From Aureobasidium sp. EXF-3400 (Eukaryota; Ascomycota; Dothideomycetes; Dothideales; Saccotheciaceae): 64,000 bases of DNA. The stretch spans positions 62,001 through 126,000 of the forward strand of contig SWBL01000082.1 of assembly GCA_024195585.1 (NCBI GenBank), in the 5' to 3' direction. Numbering within the stretch: position 1 is the first letter of the stretch; every line of letters begins with the position of its first letter. Positions 31,453-43,608 of the stretch are shown piece after piece. The notes beneath the pieces are model-generated. The model was not told the origin of the DNA and ran no database searches. It saw only the letters and a list, made by a program, of their open reading frames with translations. Both the position numbers and the translations under genes were made by a program.

Positions 31453-34229
31453 ATGGCGCGGTTGCGACTACTCCCTCTGTTGGCCTTTGTCACTCTCTTG
31501 TTGTGCTCCTTCTCCTCTACTTTCGTAAGTCAATCACTGTTGCAACATCTGTGTCTTTAGTACTCATATATGTCTAGGTTCGCGCTCAATCAGACAAGGC
31601 AGGTCCGCTGCATACCACAAACCATGTGAAACGTTATGGCTCAGGGGCTCCCTACTGGATGTCCGAAATTACCAGACAAGGCAAAGTTGTATACGGCACA
31701 AACTCTTCATATGTCGTGTGGAGAAACGTTCTGGATTATGGTGCTAAGGGTCAGTCTGATTCTGTCGATTATAACCATCAACCATTTAACAGACTGCAGG
31801 CGACGGAGTCACCGATGACACTGATACTATCAACAATGCAACATACGATGGCAACAGATGTGCCTACCCCTGCGACTCACAAACTACTGCCCCAGCTATC
31901 GTGTACTTCCCTCCTGGTACATATGCCATCAGCAGACCGCTCGTCATGCTGTACTACACGCAATTCATCGGAGACGCAAACAATCTGCCCGTAATTCTAG
32001 GTCTTCCGAACTTCTATGGTATCGCTTTACTTGATTCCGATCCTTATCTGGCTTTCGGATACAGTTGGTGGGCGAATCAGGTACGTCAACCTAATATATG
32101 TCACCAGCATTGTGCTGATGGACGGCGCTGTAGAACAACATGTGGCGCCAAGTTCGCAACTTCGTCCTGGATATTCGCCAAATCCCTCCTGGCACAGCAC
32201 ATTGCCTTCATTGGCAAGTCGCACAAGGAACATCTTTGCAGAACATTGTCTTCGAGATGACTGAGGGTGGAGACGATAACGACCAAATGGTGAGTCTACG
32301 TGGTCTTGGCTCTCGACTTGATTACTAACTAATCTCAGGGAATTTTCATGGACAACGGATCGGCCTTATATCTGGAAGATCTTATCTTCAATGGTGGACA
32401 TATCGGCTTCTTCGCTGGCAATCAGCAATTTACTTGTCGGAATCTGACTTTCAACAATTGTGAAACCGCCATCTATCAAAACTGGAACTGGCTGTTTGCT
32501 TACAAGGATATCGTCATCAACAACGCTGCAATTGGTATCGACATGACACAAGGTGGAGAGGTTATTACCACCGGATCTATCAGTTTGCAAGACGCGACCA
32601 TGAACAATGTCGGGATTGGTATTCTCACCACCTTCTCCTCCAACTCAACACCTACTTCCGCTGGAACTTTCCTTTTGGACAATGTTAACTTTGTAGACAC
32701 TCCGGTTGCGGTTCAGCTCTCTCCCAGCAACGCCACTCTTCTAGAAGGAAACCAAAAGATCGCATCGTGGGCTCAAGGCAGAGTCTACACTGCATACGAA
32801 TCATCCTACGAAGAGAACAACCTTACCTGCTATGGACCAGCGGCTAACTACGCGCGTGTACAACAAGTTGTTGATCCTGCCCCCAAATCGCCGTCTCTCC
32901 TGACTTCTGACGGTTCGTTCTTCTCGCGTTCAAGACCTCAATACGAAGGTGTTCCTGTTGAGAATTTCAAATCGATCAAGACCTACGGTTGTGCTGGAGA
33001 CGGTGTTACTGATGACACTGCTTGCGTACAGAGCTTCCTGAACTCTATCACGTCGGATCAGATTGCCTACATCGACTACGGTGCTTATGTCATCAGAGAT
33101 ACCATCAATTTCCCAATCCCAATCAAGGTTCAGGGTGAGCTTTGGCCTTACTTCATGGTGGATGGTACTGCACCAAGGTTCAGCGATCAAAATAACCCTC
33201 AACCTGCTTTCCGTGTTGGAGAACCCGGCCAGGTTGGCGATATCGAGCTCGTCGAACTTATATTCCAGACTCTGGGTCCTGCTCCTGGCGCAATCATGAC
33301 GGAGTGGAACCTCGCTGGGTCGTCGCCAGGCTCTGCTGGTAAGTTGTGTTACTCACCCAAACATCAGCTTTTGCTAATCATCGTATGCAGCAATGTTCGA
33401 CGTTCACTGGCGTATTGGTGGTACCAATGGTACCGAACTACAATCTTACAACTGTGCCAAAACACCTAACGTCCCAACTGTACCCAATCCTGAATGTTAT
33501 GGTGCCTTCCTGCTTCTTCATATCACAAGATCGGCGTCCTTGTTTATGGCAAACAACTGGGGCTGGGTCAGTGATCACGAAATGGATCTGCTTGGTACGA
33601 AGAAAAGTCATGGCCTCTACTTTGACAGAAGCTAATTCATTCTCTAGATCATAACCAGATCGACATCTACAGTGGTCGCGGAGTCTTGGTCGAAAGTCAA
33701 GGTCCTGTCTGGATGGTGGGCACATCCTTTGAGCACAGCCAGCTTTACAACTATCAAATTGCTTCTGCAAAGGAGATTTACATCAGTGCTATTCAGTCCG
33801 AAACAGCGTAAGTTTCCAGGCCGCATCAATGTCTACATGCACTAACAAATTCGAAGCTACATGCAAAACAATCCCAATGCAATTGCGGCATATCCACCAC
33901 TGTCTAATTGGAACGACCCAACGTTCTCGGAATGTTTCACTTCCAATTGTCCCAAGACATGGGGTTTGCGCGTCTTCAACAGCACTGATATCTTCGCCTA
34001 CGGTGCTGGACTGTACTCATTCTTTAACAACTACGACTCTGGATGTCTGGCAACCACTAACTGTCAACAAAAGATGATCAGTGTTGAAGAAAGTCAAGGT
34101 ATCTACCTGTACGCGGTCAACACGGTGGGCTCTCAAAACCTGGTCTCAGTCGATGGGGTGGATCTCGTGCCAGCACAGTCGAATGGCAATGGCTTTGCAG
34201 ATACGGTGGCGATATTCGAGTACCCTTGA
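31453..34229 (+). CDS. Secreted exo-beta-1,3-glucanase, glycoside hydrolase family 55
   Basis: Eight exons: 31453-31524, 31578-31749, 31800-32080, 32134-32289, 32339-33338, 33391-33594, 33648-33807, 33857-34229; 805 aa. GH55 enzymes release glucose from beta-1,3-glucan (laminarin, callose, fungal wall). The signal peptide is MARLRLLPLLAFVTLLLC.... The two parallel beta-helix (pectate-lyase-3-like) halves typical of GH55 each open with a conserved turn: DYGAKGDGVTDDT near residue 76 and TYGCAGDGVTDDT near 440. WGWVSDHEMD and several N-glycosylation sites follow. All seven introns are 47-53 nt and every exon joins in frame. The GH16 gene starts 431 bp downstream on the same strand. Catalytic residues were not assigned. 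Confidence 0.92.
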
Positions 34230-34660
34230 GGAAGATGTACTGGGAGAAAATCTGTTCAATAGTTTGTTTGCATGTGGGATCATGTGTGGTACTAGGAAAT
34301 GCAATTTGTCCATCATTAATTTTTGCTTTGGTCACTGGTGAGTGTCTAATCCGAGATCGGCGCAGCATCTCGAAACTTCATCGCGTCGACTTCGTCGCGT
34401 ATCCTATCCACAATCATCTTTCACAATGCCTCGTCAACTTTCGGCAGTAATGCCAATAGCGACCAAGTCTTCGGGAATGCTGTCGCAATTTGCTAAAATC
34501 TGGGCTTCGCCTATGTGCGCGCTCTGGAATGTAATTGACGCTCCCTGTAGAAGGAATGTTATCCACAACAACATGTCGGACTCGCGCGTGTGTAGACTCT
34601 TTGATGTAGCAAGGCAAGTCTCTCTTTCCCTCTCCGCTGTCTGTAACTACGTGAAGACGT
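34230..34660. other. Spacer between GH55 and GH16 genes
   Basis: 431 bp between two rightward genes, presumably the GH16 promoter. An open frame at 34342-34809 overlaps the GH16 start in another frame and has no recognisable content. Confidence 0.4.
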
Positions 34661-37600
34661 ATGGCCAAAATGCCGTCGATGGCATCACACGGTATCGGCG
34701 TCTTGCCATTTCTTTCTTTTGTTCTGCCTGCAATATCTCAGAGTATACCTGGTGCAAGCTATTTCAAAGGCGGCGGTATACCTGGCTCGGGAGCATACGA
34801 GTTGGTTGATGATTACCAACCGAGCGATTTCTTCGACAAGTTCAATTTCTATAACGTAGGTTGCTTCCATGATAATGGTTGGACATATCACTAAAGCTCA
34901 GCAGTCATATGATCCGACATATGGCCATGTTCAGTAAGTGCAACTTACCTTGTGGCTAACAATCTCTGACTCGCATTACCAGATATGTGAACCAATCAGT
35001 GGCCATCACGAACGGCTATGCGACTACCAACAGCGACAGCGTCACTATCAGCGTCGATACAACGAACAAATGGCCAAACGGTGGACCAGGAAGACCAGCT
35101 GTCAGGATTATCAGTGACAACACATATACCCATGGTCTCTTCGTCTTGGATCTGAGCCACATGCCGTATGGTTGTGGAACATGGCCAGCCTTCTGGCTCC
35201 TTGGGCCAGATTGGCCAACCAATGGCGAGATCGGTCAGTGAATTTACGTATTGGCTCCCTAGCTCTCTACTAAGCAAATTCAGATATCATCGAGGGTGTG
35301 CACACCAGCATGACCAACACTATTTCCATGCACACCGATGCAAATTGCACCATTGCTGGTTCCGACCAAACTGGCCTGTTCACGAGTGCTAACTGCGACC
35401 GCGCTGCCAACGACAATTCTGGATGTGGAAGCATGGCAAACGACACTGCGACCCCAAAAAACTATGGTAAAGGACTGAGCGACAACGACGGTGGTGTCTA
35501 CATCACCGAATGGACTTCGGCATATGTCCGTGTCTGGTTCTTCGCTCGTGACGATATCCCTTCTAGCATTACCGAGGGCTCTCCTGATATTTCCGAATTT
35601 GGCTTGCCTATGGCGAACTTCCAAGGCTCCTGCGACATTGACACTCACTTCGCTAACCACAGTATCATCATCAACACCGATTTCTGTGGTGCATGGGCTG
35701 GATTTGCCTACTCAAACTTCCCCGAGTGTCCGATAACACCTGGTATGAATGGCTACGATTCATGTGTCGACTTTGTGGGCAACAGCCCACAGAACTTCAC
35801 AGAGGCATACTGGGAAGTGAATTCGATCAAAGTCTATCAGTTGCCAGTCAACGTGGATCCATCTTCTGTTCCGACAAGCACTGTACAATTGACTTCATCC
35901 TCGCCTATCAGTGTCAGCGGCAGTATTATCAATCCTGGTATGGGCCAATCCACATCGTCTTTGCCCCTCTCGGTGCCATACTCTGGACCCCTATCTTCAG
36001 TATCTTCTACCGTATCATCTTCGGCCACTGCATTGGCCACTCCACTCATTTGTTTCCCATTCGACGGCAAGAATTGGACAGACGCCAATATCGTGAACTA
36101 CACCATCAGCTGTGGCTATGATCTCACTGGCCAAAGCGTGAACGGAGACGATGGTCAGACAGTTAGTAGCTTTGAAGCTTGTATTGAGCTTTGCGATGGT
36201 ACAGATGGGTGTGGTGCAGTTACTCACGTTGGTGGCAATGGAGCCGGAACTTGCATACTCAAGACTGGTCAAGGCGATCTGGAGTACGATGGTCACACTT
36301 TTGTCGCCGTGCTAGCAACCTTGCAGCGTTCTGCCGCCTCATCATCGGTGTCGACAGGGACTGCGACAACCTCACTATCTTCCACCCCTCCCCTGACCGC
36401 CACGCTTCGTCCAACTGCTCAAGCATCAACTTGTCCTCAGGCCAACAACGCCGTCTATGTGGACGAGAATGTTATCTCTTATAATGTGTATTGCTCTTCG
36501 GACACAAATATCGGTACCTTCAACAACACGATGATTCACGGAGGTGGTTTCACGGCTTGCATGACCATCTGCGATGTCACAGACGGTTGTGTTGGTTTCA
36601 CTTTCGAAGGAGATTCGGCGGGCACTTGCCATTTCAAGAATCAGTTCGGTAGCCCCTCATCAGCTCCTTCTAACTTTGTTGTCGCTTTCCTCTTGGAGGT
36701 CTCAAACTCAACTTCGATTGCCTCGTCCGCGGCTGCCACAAGTTCGGCAAGTGTCCTGCCTAGTCTGTCCGCATCTCAAAGCACGTCGTCTACCTCGGCA
36801 TCTTCTGCAAAGAGCTCCGCTGCTGTTAGCTCGAGCGCTCCTGCCACAAAATCAAGTGCCGGTTCTTCGTCATCCTCAACATCTGTTGGTGCCTCGTCGA
36901 TCACGTCGGCAACATCTAGTTTACCGTTGACCACTTCCTCCGCAAGTCCTCAAACCATCTACTACGTCGCCCCGCCATGTCCCTCAAGTGTCGACACGAT
37001 TTGCAACTCCAACTCACCAACAACCTGCTCTAATGCTCGTGGCTCCAACTTCAACGTTGGATGTGGAAGCTCGTACACAGGAACCACAATCGACAGCAAC
37101 AAAGTCCGCGTTATAAAGCGTGTCACCGAGCCATCATACACGGACTGTCTCGATCTCTGTGATGATACCACTGGCTGCGTCGGTGTCAACTACAAAGGCG
37201 ACGAGTGTACCTTGTTCAGCCAGATTACAGGCACTGTTCCTGATCCTGATAATGTCGCCGCTACTCTGTTGCCTCCCGTGCCTGTTTCATCGACCGCTAC
37301 TGACGCTGCTACATCCTCGCCAACAGTATCTTCGCTTCAGACATCCATCCCCAGCCTCAGTTCTATCTCCCTGCCAAGTATCCTGTCTAGTCCTTCTTCT
37401 TCGATTGCATCGTCAACTTCTTCCTCGTCAGCGGCGTCGTCTTCCCCTGCTGGACCATCGTGTCCCGGAGCAGCTGGTCAAACATACACAGATTCGAACG
37501 GAGCCAACTATACTGTCGCTTGTGATTTGAATGTCCAAGGAGGTGACATTTCTAGCCCTTACCGTGCTGCTTCCCTGCTAGGATGTTTGCCCAGCTGTGA

Positions 37601-39438
37601 TGTTACAACAGGCTGCATTGGTGTGGTCTTCGACACAGTGGCTTCGTCATGTCAGATGAAGTCTACCTTCACTGGCACTCAGGTACCCAGCACAAACTTC
37701 ATCATCGCTGTGCGTGCTGGTGCAACAGATCCTGGAATCTCGTCATCGTTGGGCTCGATAAGCTCTACTACGACGTCGGTAGCCAGTCTCTCGAGTATCA
37801 GCAGCAGTAGTGCGACAATCACCATTACTAGATGTGAGTATCCACGATTCTCAAGTCTTCTTCCTTACTGACATTCATACAGCCTATCCTGCGAGCGCCA
37901 CAGTCACCGTTGTTAGTACACTCATCACGACCGGACTACCCCCTAGCGGTAGTTTCGCTTCCGGTAGTGTAAGTGCTGGCTCAGGCTCCTTGTGCTTCAC
38001 CTGCTTCTTGACCCCTACTGTTGTAACTGGAGGTGGCACTTACGAGTCTCCTCCTGTGAACCCCGCCACTACTGGTGTATGCTCTGCTCCTCAAGCATCT
38101 GGATCTCTTGGGACCACGACTGTCTTCACCACCGAGTATGTCACTGCTTGTCCAACTCCCGGCATGTGTCCACCCGAAGGATTTGGTTGGTATGGTACAA
38201 TGTTTGGATCGAACTTCGGCAGTTTCAGCGTGGCTCCTCAAAGCTCTTTCGCATCTCCTACTTCAACGATTATCGTCACTAGCTCTGCTCCAAGCAACGG
38301 AGCCTCAGCAGTACCGATCTGCCCTGCCTCGAACGGCAGAATTTTCACAGACAGCTTGGGTCAAGTTTATGAAATCGGATGCGGACGAGTTGTCACTGAC
38401 CAGACTCTTTTAACCTCGAATGTGAGCTCTCTGGCCTCTTGTATCGATGCTTGCGACATGTACAACCTTAGGAGCTTCAACTCACCCAGTCCTTGCCTGG
38501 CTGTTTCTTTCTATTCAACCCTCACCGCAGGCAACTGCGAGTTGAAGAACGGCTACACCAATGTCACTGATCCAGACGTCGATTCGTCTCGTCTCGTTTC
38601 GCGATCGGTTGGCTCCGGTAATGGCACAACTGGTAATGGAGGTAGCGGAGGCAATGGTGATTACGGATCTGGATCTGTCGTTGGTACATTCACAGCAACA
38701 GCCCCTGGTTCTGGAGGTGTCACGACCGTACTTGCTGAGGGTGTGACCACTGTTATTGGTGGAAGTGGTGGCTCGGGGCCAGGCAATGGAGCAGGAACGG
38801 GTCCGGGGACGGGACCAGGCACAGGACCCGGAATAGGAGCTGGAACCGGGCCAGGTACAGGTCCAGGTACGGGCCCTGGTACAGGAGCGGGCACGGGACC
38901 AGGCACAGGACCAGGCACCGGCGCTGGAACTGGCCCTGGAACCGGACCGGGGACTGGACCGGGGACTGGACCAGGATCGACTGTCTATGCCGTTTCGACT
39001 GCCGTGTCGACCATCGTCTCGAACGGACAAACGATACTGTCAACATATGGTGTCAGCACAGCCGTCAGCGTCGTGTATCAGCCAGCAAGCACTCGCACAG
39101 TTACCACAACCACGGTATCCATCTCGATATCTGTTTCGGAGCGTACAGTAGTTTCCACCGCGCCAGGCACAACCATATCGGTTGGTGGTGGCACTGGAGG
39201 TGGCGGACAGGTGGTTACAATCACAGCCGGTGGTGGCAACTACATTACTGTCACGCAGGTTGTGACGAGCTATGCTGTCCCTTCAAGCCACAGTTCATCA
39301 TTCACCTGCAGAACTTACGCTACCAACTACCTCAATGGTATGCATGGCCGCAAGTTGGTAAGGAAGAGAAGTGTGTTTGAAAAGCATGGGATGGGTAACG
39401 AGGGTCCTCTTGCGCCAATGCCTGGAGCCTCGCCATGA
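34661..39438 (+). CDS. Modular secreted GH16 beta-glucanase with five PAN/apple-like modules and GTGP repeat
   Basis: Five exons: 34661-34855, 34902-34933, 34983-35233, 35284-37833, 37883-39438; 1527 aa. GH16 enzymes cleave beta-1,3(4)-glucans. A signal peptide spans about residues 1-28; in-frame ATGs at 34661, 34670 and 34679 are all possible starts. The GH16 domain (about 30-345) has the catalytic E-x-D-x-x-E as Glu158, Asp160, Glu163 in NGEIDIIEG. Ser/Thr-rich linkers then separate five Cys-rich modules resembling PAN_4/apple domains, near 412-505, 542-632, 723-823, 885-972 and 1156-1253, each with a C..CD..GC core. A 16-unit GxGP/A array covers 1310-1373. The C-terminus is Thr/Val-rich and then basic, with no GPI signal. 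The join at 37834-37882 (ITITRSYPASAT) is in frame and extends the protein by 518 residues. Confidence 0.87.
38782..38973 (+). repeat. 12-bp coding minisatellite (16 tetrapeptide units)
   Basis: Sixteen consecutive 12-bp units encode G-x-G-P or G-x-G-A (x mostly Thr). Codon third positions vary widely between units. Ala replaces Pro in units 1, 5, 9 and 12, giving a partial 48-bp higher-order period. Confidence 0.85.
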
Positions 39439-39609
39439 TTTTACGGTGTTTAGGCCAATTTGGGTTGTCGGTATTTAGGCAATTTTTTGATATAGCTCTT
39501 TTAAATGCGAGTGTTCGGTTTCGAAGCATGTTGCCTTTGATCAGTACAGGTTCTTTATCCTTTTGAGAATGTTGATAGTTCCGGGCTCGAGACCAAGCCA
39601 AGATCAGAA

Positions 39610-40620
39610 CTACCACCACTTCTCACACAAAACTTTCCGCTTGTCCATACCATCTCTCGTGCTCAAGAAGTCAACGAACTGATCTGTCATGGCAGGAGGA
39701 CCGCAGACATACGCCACTGTCGCCTGCCTGATACTGCGATCCTCTCCAATTGCTGCCTCCAAGTCTTCCTTCTCGATTCTTCCCAACTTGACATGTTCAG
39801 GCAGATCTGCAGCTCCATCAATCTCCTTTTGCGATGTCGCAGAAAGAAACAAGTCCAGCTGAACGTTACCGTCTGCTTGTTTCTTGATCAATTCCATCAA
39901 TCTAGTCAAAAACAGAATCCGCGAGGCTTTGATCTGTCCTTCCTCGACTTTAGTCCCATAGACGAATCTAGCCTTCTTCGGTCTCTTGGATAAACTCATC
40001 AGATGCGCAAAAATCGAGATCAAAGGATTGATGCCCACACCTCCAGCCACCAAAACCACTTGCTCAATCTCATCAACGTCTAGACCCGGAGGTGGCCATA
40101 CGAAGCTACCTCCTGTGCGGACGATGATCTGTTCGTTCAAAATCTCAGACTCGGGTTTCCAGAGCCATTGAGCAGGAGGATTGGTAGACTTTTGAATGGC
40201 TAATTCAAAGTAGGCTGGTCTTTGAGGGGTGGGTTTGCCTTGGTTTGAAGGTGTGGAGGTTATGGTGAAGCCGCCTGCTTTTGGGAGAGAGGGGATGAAG
40301 ACATCTAGCCATTGGCCTGGGAGGAACTTTACTTTGATGGATCTTGTTAGTTCATGATCTTAGATGTACACTGCTAGATAGGAAATATGTACCTTTAGTG
40401 TGTGATCGGGCTTCATGGCACTTAATCGGATCAAACGGATAGTGTCGTTGACGGCATCGATGCGGGACACTGTTACAGGCTCCAGACGTGCTTCTCGTGG
40501 TTCTTGAGCTGTGCGTTCTTCATGGCTGAGAGATGAGCGGACGGTTGCCATGGTCCGGAAGATTGAAGAACGAGACAAAGAAGAGCAAGGTAAACGAGGT
40601 ACCAAAAGCTTATGAAACAT
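39610..40620 (-). CDS. OXNAD1-like FAD/NAD(P)-binding oxidoreductase, likely mitochondrial
   Basis: Two exons on the minus strand, 40393-40620 and 39610-40326, 314 aa. It belongs to the ferredoxin-NADP reductase superfamily: an FAD-binding barrel with PGQW, then an NAD(P)-binding domain with VAGGVGINPL and the C-terminal CGPPAMT motif, ending in FCEKW-like LCEKWW. The longer start at 40620 adds a basic, Ser-rich presequence (MFHKLLVPRLPCSSLSRSSIF), fitting mitochondrial import; a shorter start at 40551 (MATVRSS) is also possible. The 66-nt intron is spliced so that TLK joins FLPGQW, using the second of two AAAG acceptors. Electron partner unknown. It diverges from a 6PGDH-like gene over 226 bp. 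Confidence 0.87.
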
Positions 40621-40846
40621 AGCAATTAATGTCAAGGATTCTATCAATGGGTGTTGATTGAACAATGATGGAGGTCAGTAATGGCCGGCTAATATTGCCG
40701 ATTCGGGCTTGATGTTGCGTTCCTCGGCAGGAACACCCCGCCCGTCATCGGCCATCACGCCGAACATGTTTAGGTTATCAGTTGTACGACTAAGTATCAC
40801 TCACTTGTAGAATATCTCGTCTTGGACAACACAGGTATATCTCAAT

Positions 40847-41889
40847 ATGACTGCTTCATTGGCTACAGTAGGCATCATCTCGATCGGTGAGATGGGGCTG
40901 GGAATAGCCAAGCTACTCGTAGCAAGTGGTTATCGTGTGACCACCAACGTTACTGGTCGAAGGTACGTTATTTGCGAACATGAACTGGCGGAAGTAGTAT
41001 CTGATATCGATGCAATAGCCAAGATACACATACTCGAGCCAAGTCGGCATCAGTAGAGTTGGTCTCTACGGATGAGGAACTGGCAGCGACTTCAGACTAT
41101 ATCATCTCTATCGTGCCACCACGAGATGCCATGGCTACTGCACAACGAATCATGGAAGTCAGCACGACCTCATCCTTCACCAAAAGAGATCGTCCGCTGT
41201 GGTTTCTCGACATGAATGCTGTCTCGCCGAAACTGATTAGGAGTATCAACGATCTCTTTAAAGCTTCTGAGAACCGCATTCGTTTCATCGATGGGGCTGT
41301 GATAGGCAGTGCGCCAAGTCTGAAAGACGACCAGACCGATTCCTCCAAGATCGAAGCATGGAAGCGACCCGCCATTCCCATGTCTGGCCCATACCGACTG
41401 GCAGACGCAGAAACAAGTGGATCTCATCTCGCCTCCATCCTCGGCGCTCGACACATCTCAGATGACATAGGCGCAGCCTCAGGACTAAAGATGTGTTTCG
41501 CATGTTTGACAAAGGGATTCACAGGATTGGCTATTCAATCATTCACAACTGCACATCGCCTTGGTGTTTTACCAGAACTGCAACAACACCTACAACAATA
41601 CAGTCCGAAGACATTTGATCTGGCCAACGCTTCGATGCCTAGAATGCCACCAAAGGCTTACCGCTGGGTCCGAGAGATGGAGGAGATTGAAGCTACTCTG
41701 GCGGTAGATGGTGGATTTGAAGGCGAAGAGTCAATCTTCGGAGGCATTGCCAGGACATATGATCTGGTTGCTCATGGCACAGACTTGGGCAACGAGAAGA
41801 CCGAAAGAAGGGAAAGAGGAAAAACAGCCGAGGATGTGGCGGTATTGATGAGTGAGGGAATTGAGAAACGGAAGCAGAAGATGGATTAG
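40847..41889 (+). CDS. 6-phosphogluconate dehydrogenase-like NAD(P)-binding protein (DUF1932 type)
   Basis: Two exons, 40847-40962 and 41019-41889, 328 aa. The N-terminal Rossmann fold carries ISIGEMGLGIA (the G-x-G/M-x-x-G loop) and, after the intron, SDYIISIVPPRDA, typical of beta-hydroxyacid dehydrogenases. The C-terminal helical part (GLKMCFACLTKGFTGLAIQSF) contains the Lys-centred motif of the DUF1932/6PGDH C-terminal family. The tail is highly charged (KTERRERGKTAEDVAVL). The spliced join NVTGR-SQDTHTRAKSASVELV is in frame. The substrate is unknown; the family includes hydroxyacid and imine reductases. The divergent neighbour is another NAD(P)-linked enzyme, so co-expression is possible but unproven. 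Confidence 0.87.
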
Positions 41890-42071
41890 ATATCTCATAG
41901 AATGGACAACTCTTAGAATCACCGAAGACAATCAAGAAGGAAGAAGAGTTTCAGCCTTCGGAGCCTCGGAAGAAGAACGAAAATAAGCTTTCTCGGCGTT
42001 AAGGGTCTCGACCCGACCACTTTTTTGCGACCAAAGCGGTTCGTGCCTTCTTTATCGTTCCAAGTCATGGG

Positions 42072-43484
42072 ATGTTACGAACATTTACACAAATCATGAC
42101 AGGCAGCATGGCGAAGAGAGTCCCTATCCCCAAGAATGGCGTCGACTACCGCGGTAAAGTGGTCCTTGCACCTATGGTCCGCAGCGGCGAGTGCCCATCG
42201 CGACTGATGGCCTTGAAGTACGGTGCTGATCTCGTATGGGGTTTGTCTTCCACGTCTTATTCTGCTGTATGAAAACGATGTACTGATAGAGGAACGACAG
42301 GTCCCGAGACCATCGACAAAGCACTCATCGGTACAACTCGTCGCGTCAATCCCGTCACAAACACCATCGATTTTACTCGTCTCTCCTCGAACGGCGCCAA
42401 AAACCCAGATGTGAACCCCTCGCAGCGCGAAAGCGTCATATACAGACTATACCCTTCGCTCGAAGGCCGCCAACTTATCCACCAGATCGGCACCTCGGAT
42501 CCGGAAAGAGCTGTCGCAGCCTCGAAATTGATTGCCGGAGACGTAGCCGGCATCGATGTCAACGCAGGATGTCCGAAACCATTCAGCACGCTCGGAGGCA
42601 TGGGTGCTGCACTGCTCAAAACACCAGACAAGTTGGTCGCCATCCTCGAGGCACTGGTCAAAGAAGTCGGAGAACCCTTTGAGATTGGCATTAGTGTCAA
42701 GATTCGCATGCTGGACAACCCCGAGGATACAGCGGCACTGGTGCGTAAATTGGTCGCTACAGGAATCACTGGTCTCACACTTCATTGCCGCACGACGCCC
42801 ATGCGACCACGCGAAAGCGCCATTCGCGATCAACTTCGCATGGTCGGCGAGATCTGTCACGAAGCAGGCGTCGCATGTCTGATGAACGGCGATGTCACAA
42901 GCAAAGACGAAGGCCTCAAACTGGCAGAAGAATACGGTGTCGATGGTGCCATGATTGCGACGGCCGCAGAGACGAACCCCTCGTGTTTCCGCGCTGAAAA
43001 AGATGGTGGTATGGCACCCTGGGATCAGGTCGTCAAGGAGTACATCAAGACGGCCATGGACGTCGAGAACAGATGGGGCAACACAAAATACCTTCTTGGT
43101 CAAATGATACACGGCAGAGCAAAGGAATACCGACCCATGAACCAAGCAAAGAGTTACACCGATATAGTCGAAATCATGGGGTACGACGAAGAATTCGCAA
43201 AACAGGCTCGCGAAGTGGATGAGAAACTCGAGATCAGTTTCGGCAAGAAAGAGACGAGATCGGAAAGAAAGCAAAGAGGCAATCAGGCAAAGAAGGAGAA
43301 GAAGGCGGAAGCAAAGGAGGCTGAGGAATCGCAATCTTTGAAGCGCAAAGCAGATGATGCTGAACTCAGCGTGCCACCAGAAGCTAAACGCCAGGCGGAC
43401 GATGCTGAGCCCAACATGCCACTGGATATCTCACGATCCGAAGCCCCTGGATCAGTGACCACTGAGCAGGTCCTGGCAGTATAA
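42072..43484 (+). CDS. DUS2: tRNA-dihydrouridine synthase, DUS2/Smm1 family
   Basis: Two exons, 42072-42240 and 42301-43484, 450 aa. Dus enzymes use FMN and NADPH to reduce uridine in tRNA; Dus2/Smm1 acts at U20. The TIM barrel begins with KVVLAPMVRSGECPSRLMALKYGADLVWG and continues after the intron with PETIDKAL. The catalytic Cys147 is in NAGCPKPFS, and GLTLHCRTT and LMNGDVTS are the expected FMN/substrate motifs. The C-terminal 90 residues are a Lys/Glu-rich disordered tail instead of the dsRNA-binding domain of animal DUS2. The donor is the less usual GTTTGT. Alternative starts at residues 9 and 13 exist. The assignment to DUS2 rather than another Dus is from overall motif resemblance. 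Confidence 0.88.
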
Positions 43485-43608
43485 TAGATTACAATTAATA
43501 TTACGAGAACTGATGGCGTTCATTTCGAGACATTACGTGCGTTGATATCGTTAATCGTAAAAAAGCGCAAGGGTATAGAGCTAGCAGAAACAACACTACC
43601 TTCAGCCA

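Noticed and set aside
34342..34809. 155-codon frame before and over the GH16 start
   Set aside because: Out of frame with GH16, no signal peptide or domain, overlaps a well-supported gene.
38515..39030. 171-codon Ser/Arg-rich minus-strand frame
   Set aside because: It is produced by the antisense of the GTGP minisatellite and flanks, not a gene.
42447..43334. 295-codon minus-strand frame across DUS2
   Set aside because: Antisense of the conserved DUS2 barrel, which has intact catalytic motifs on the plus strand.
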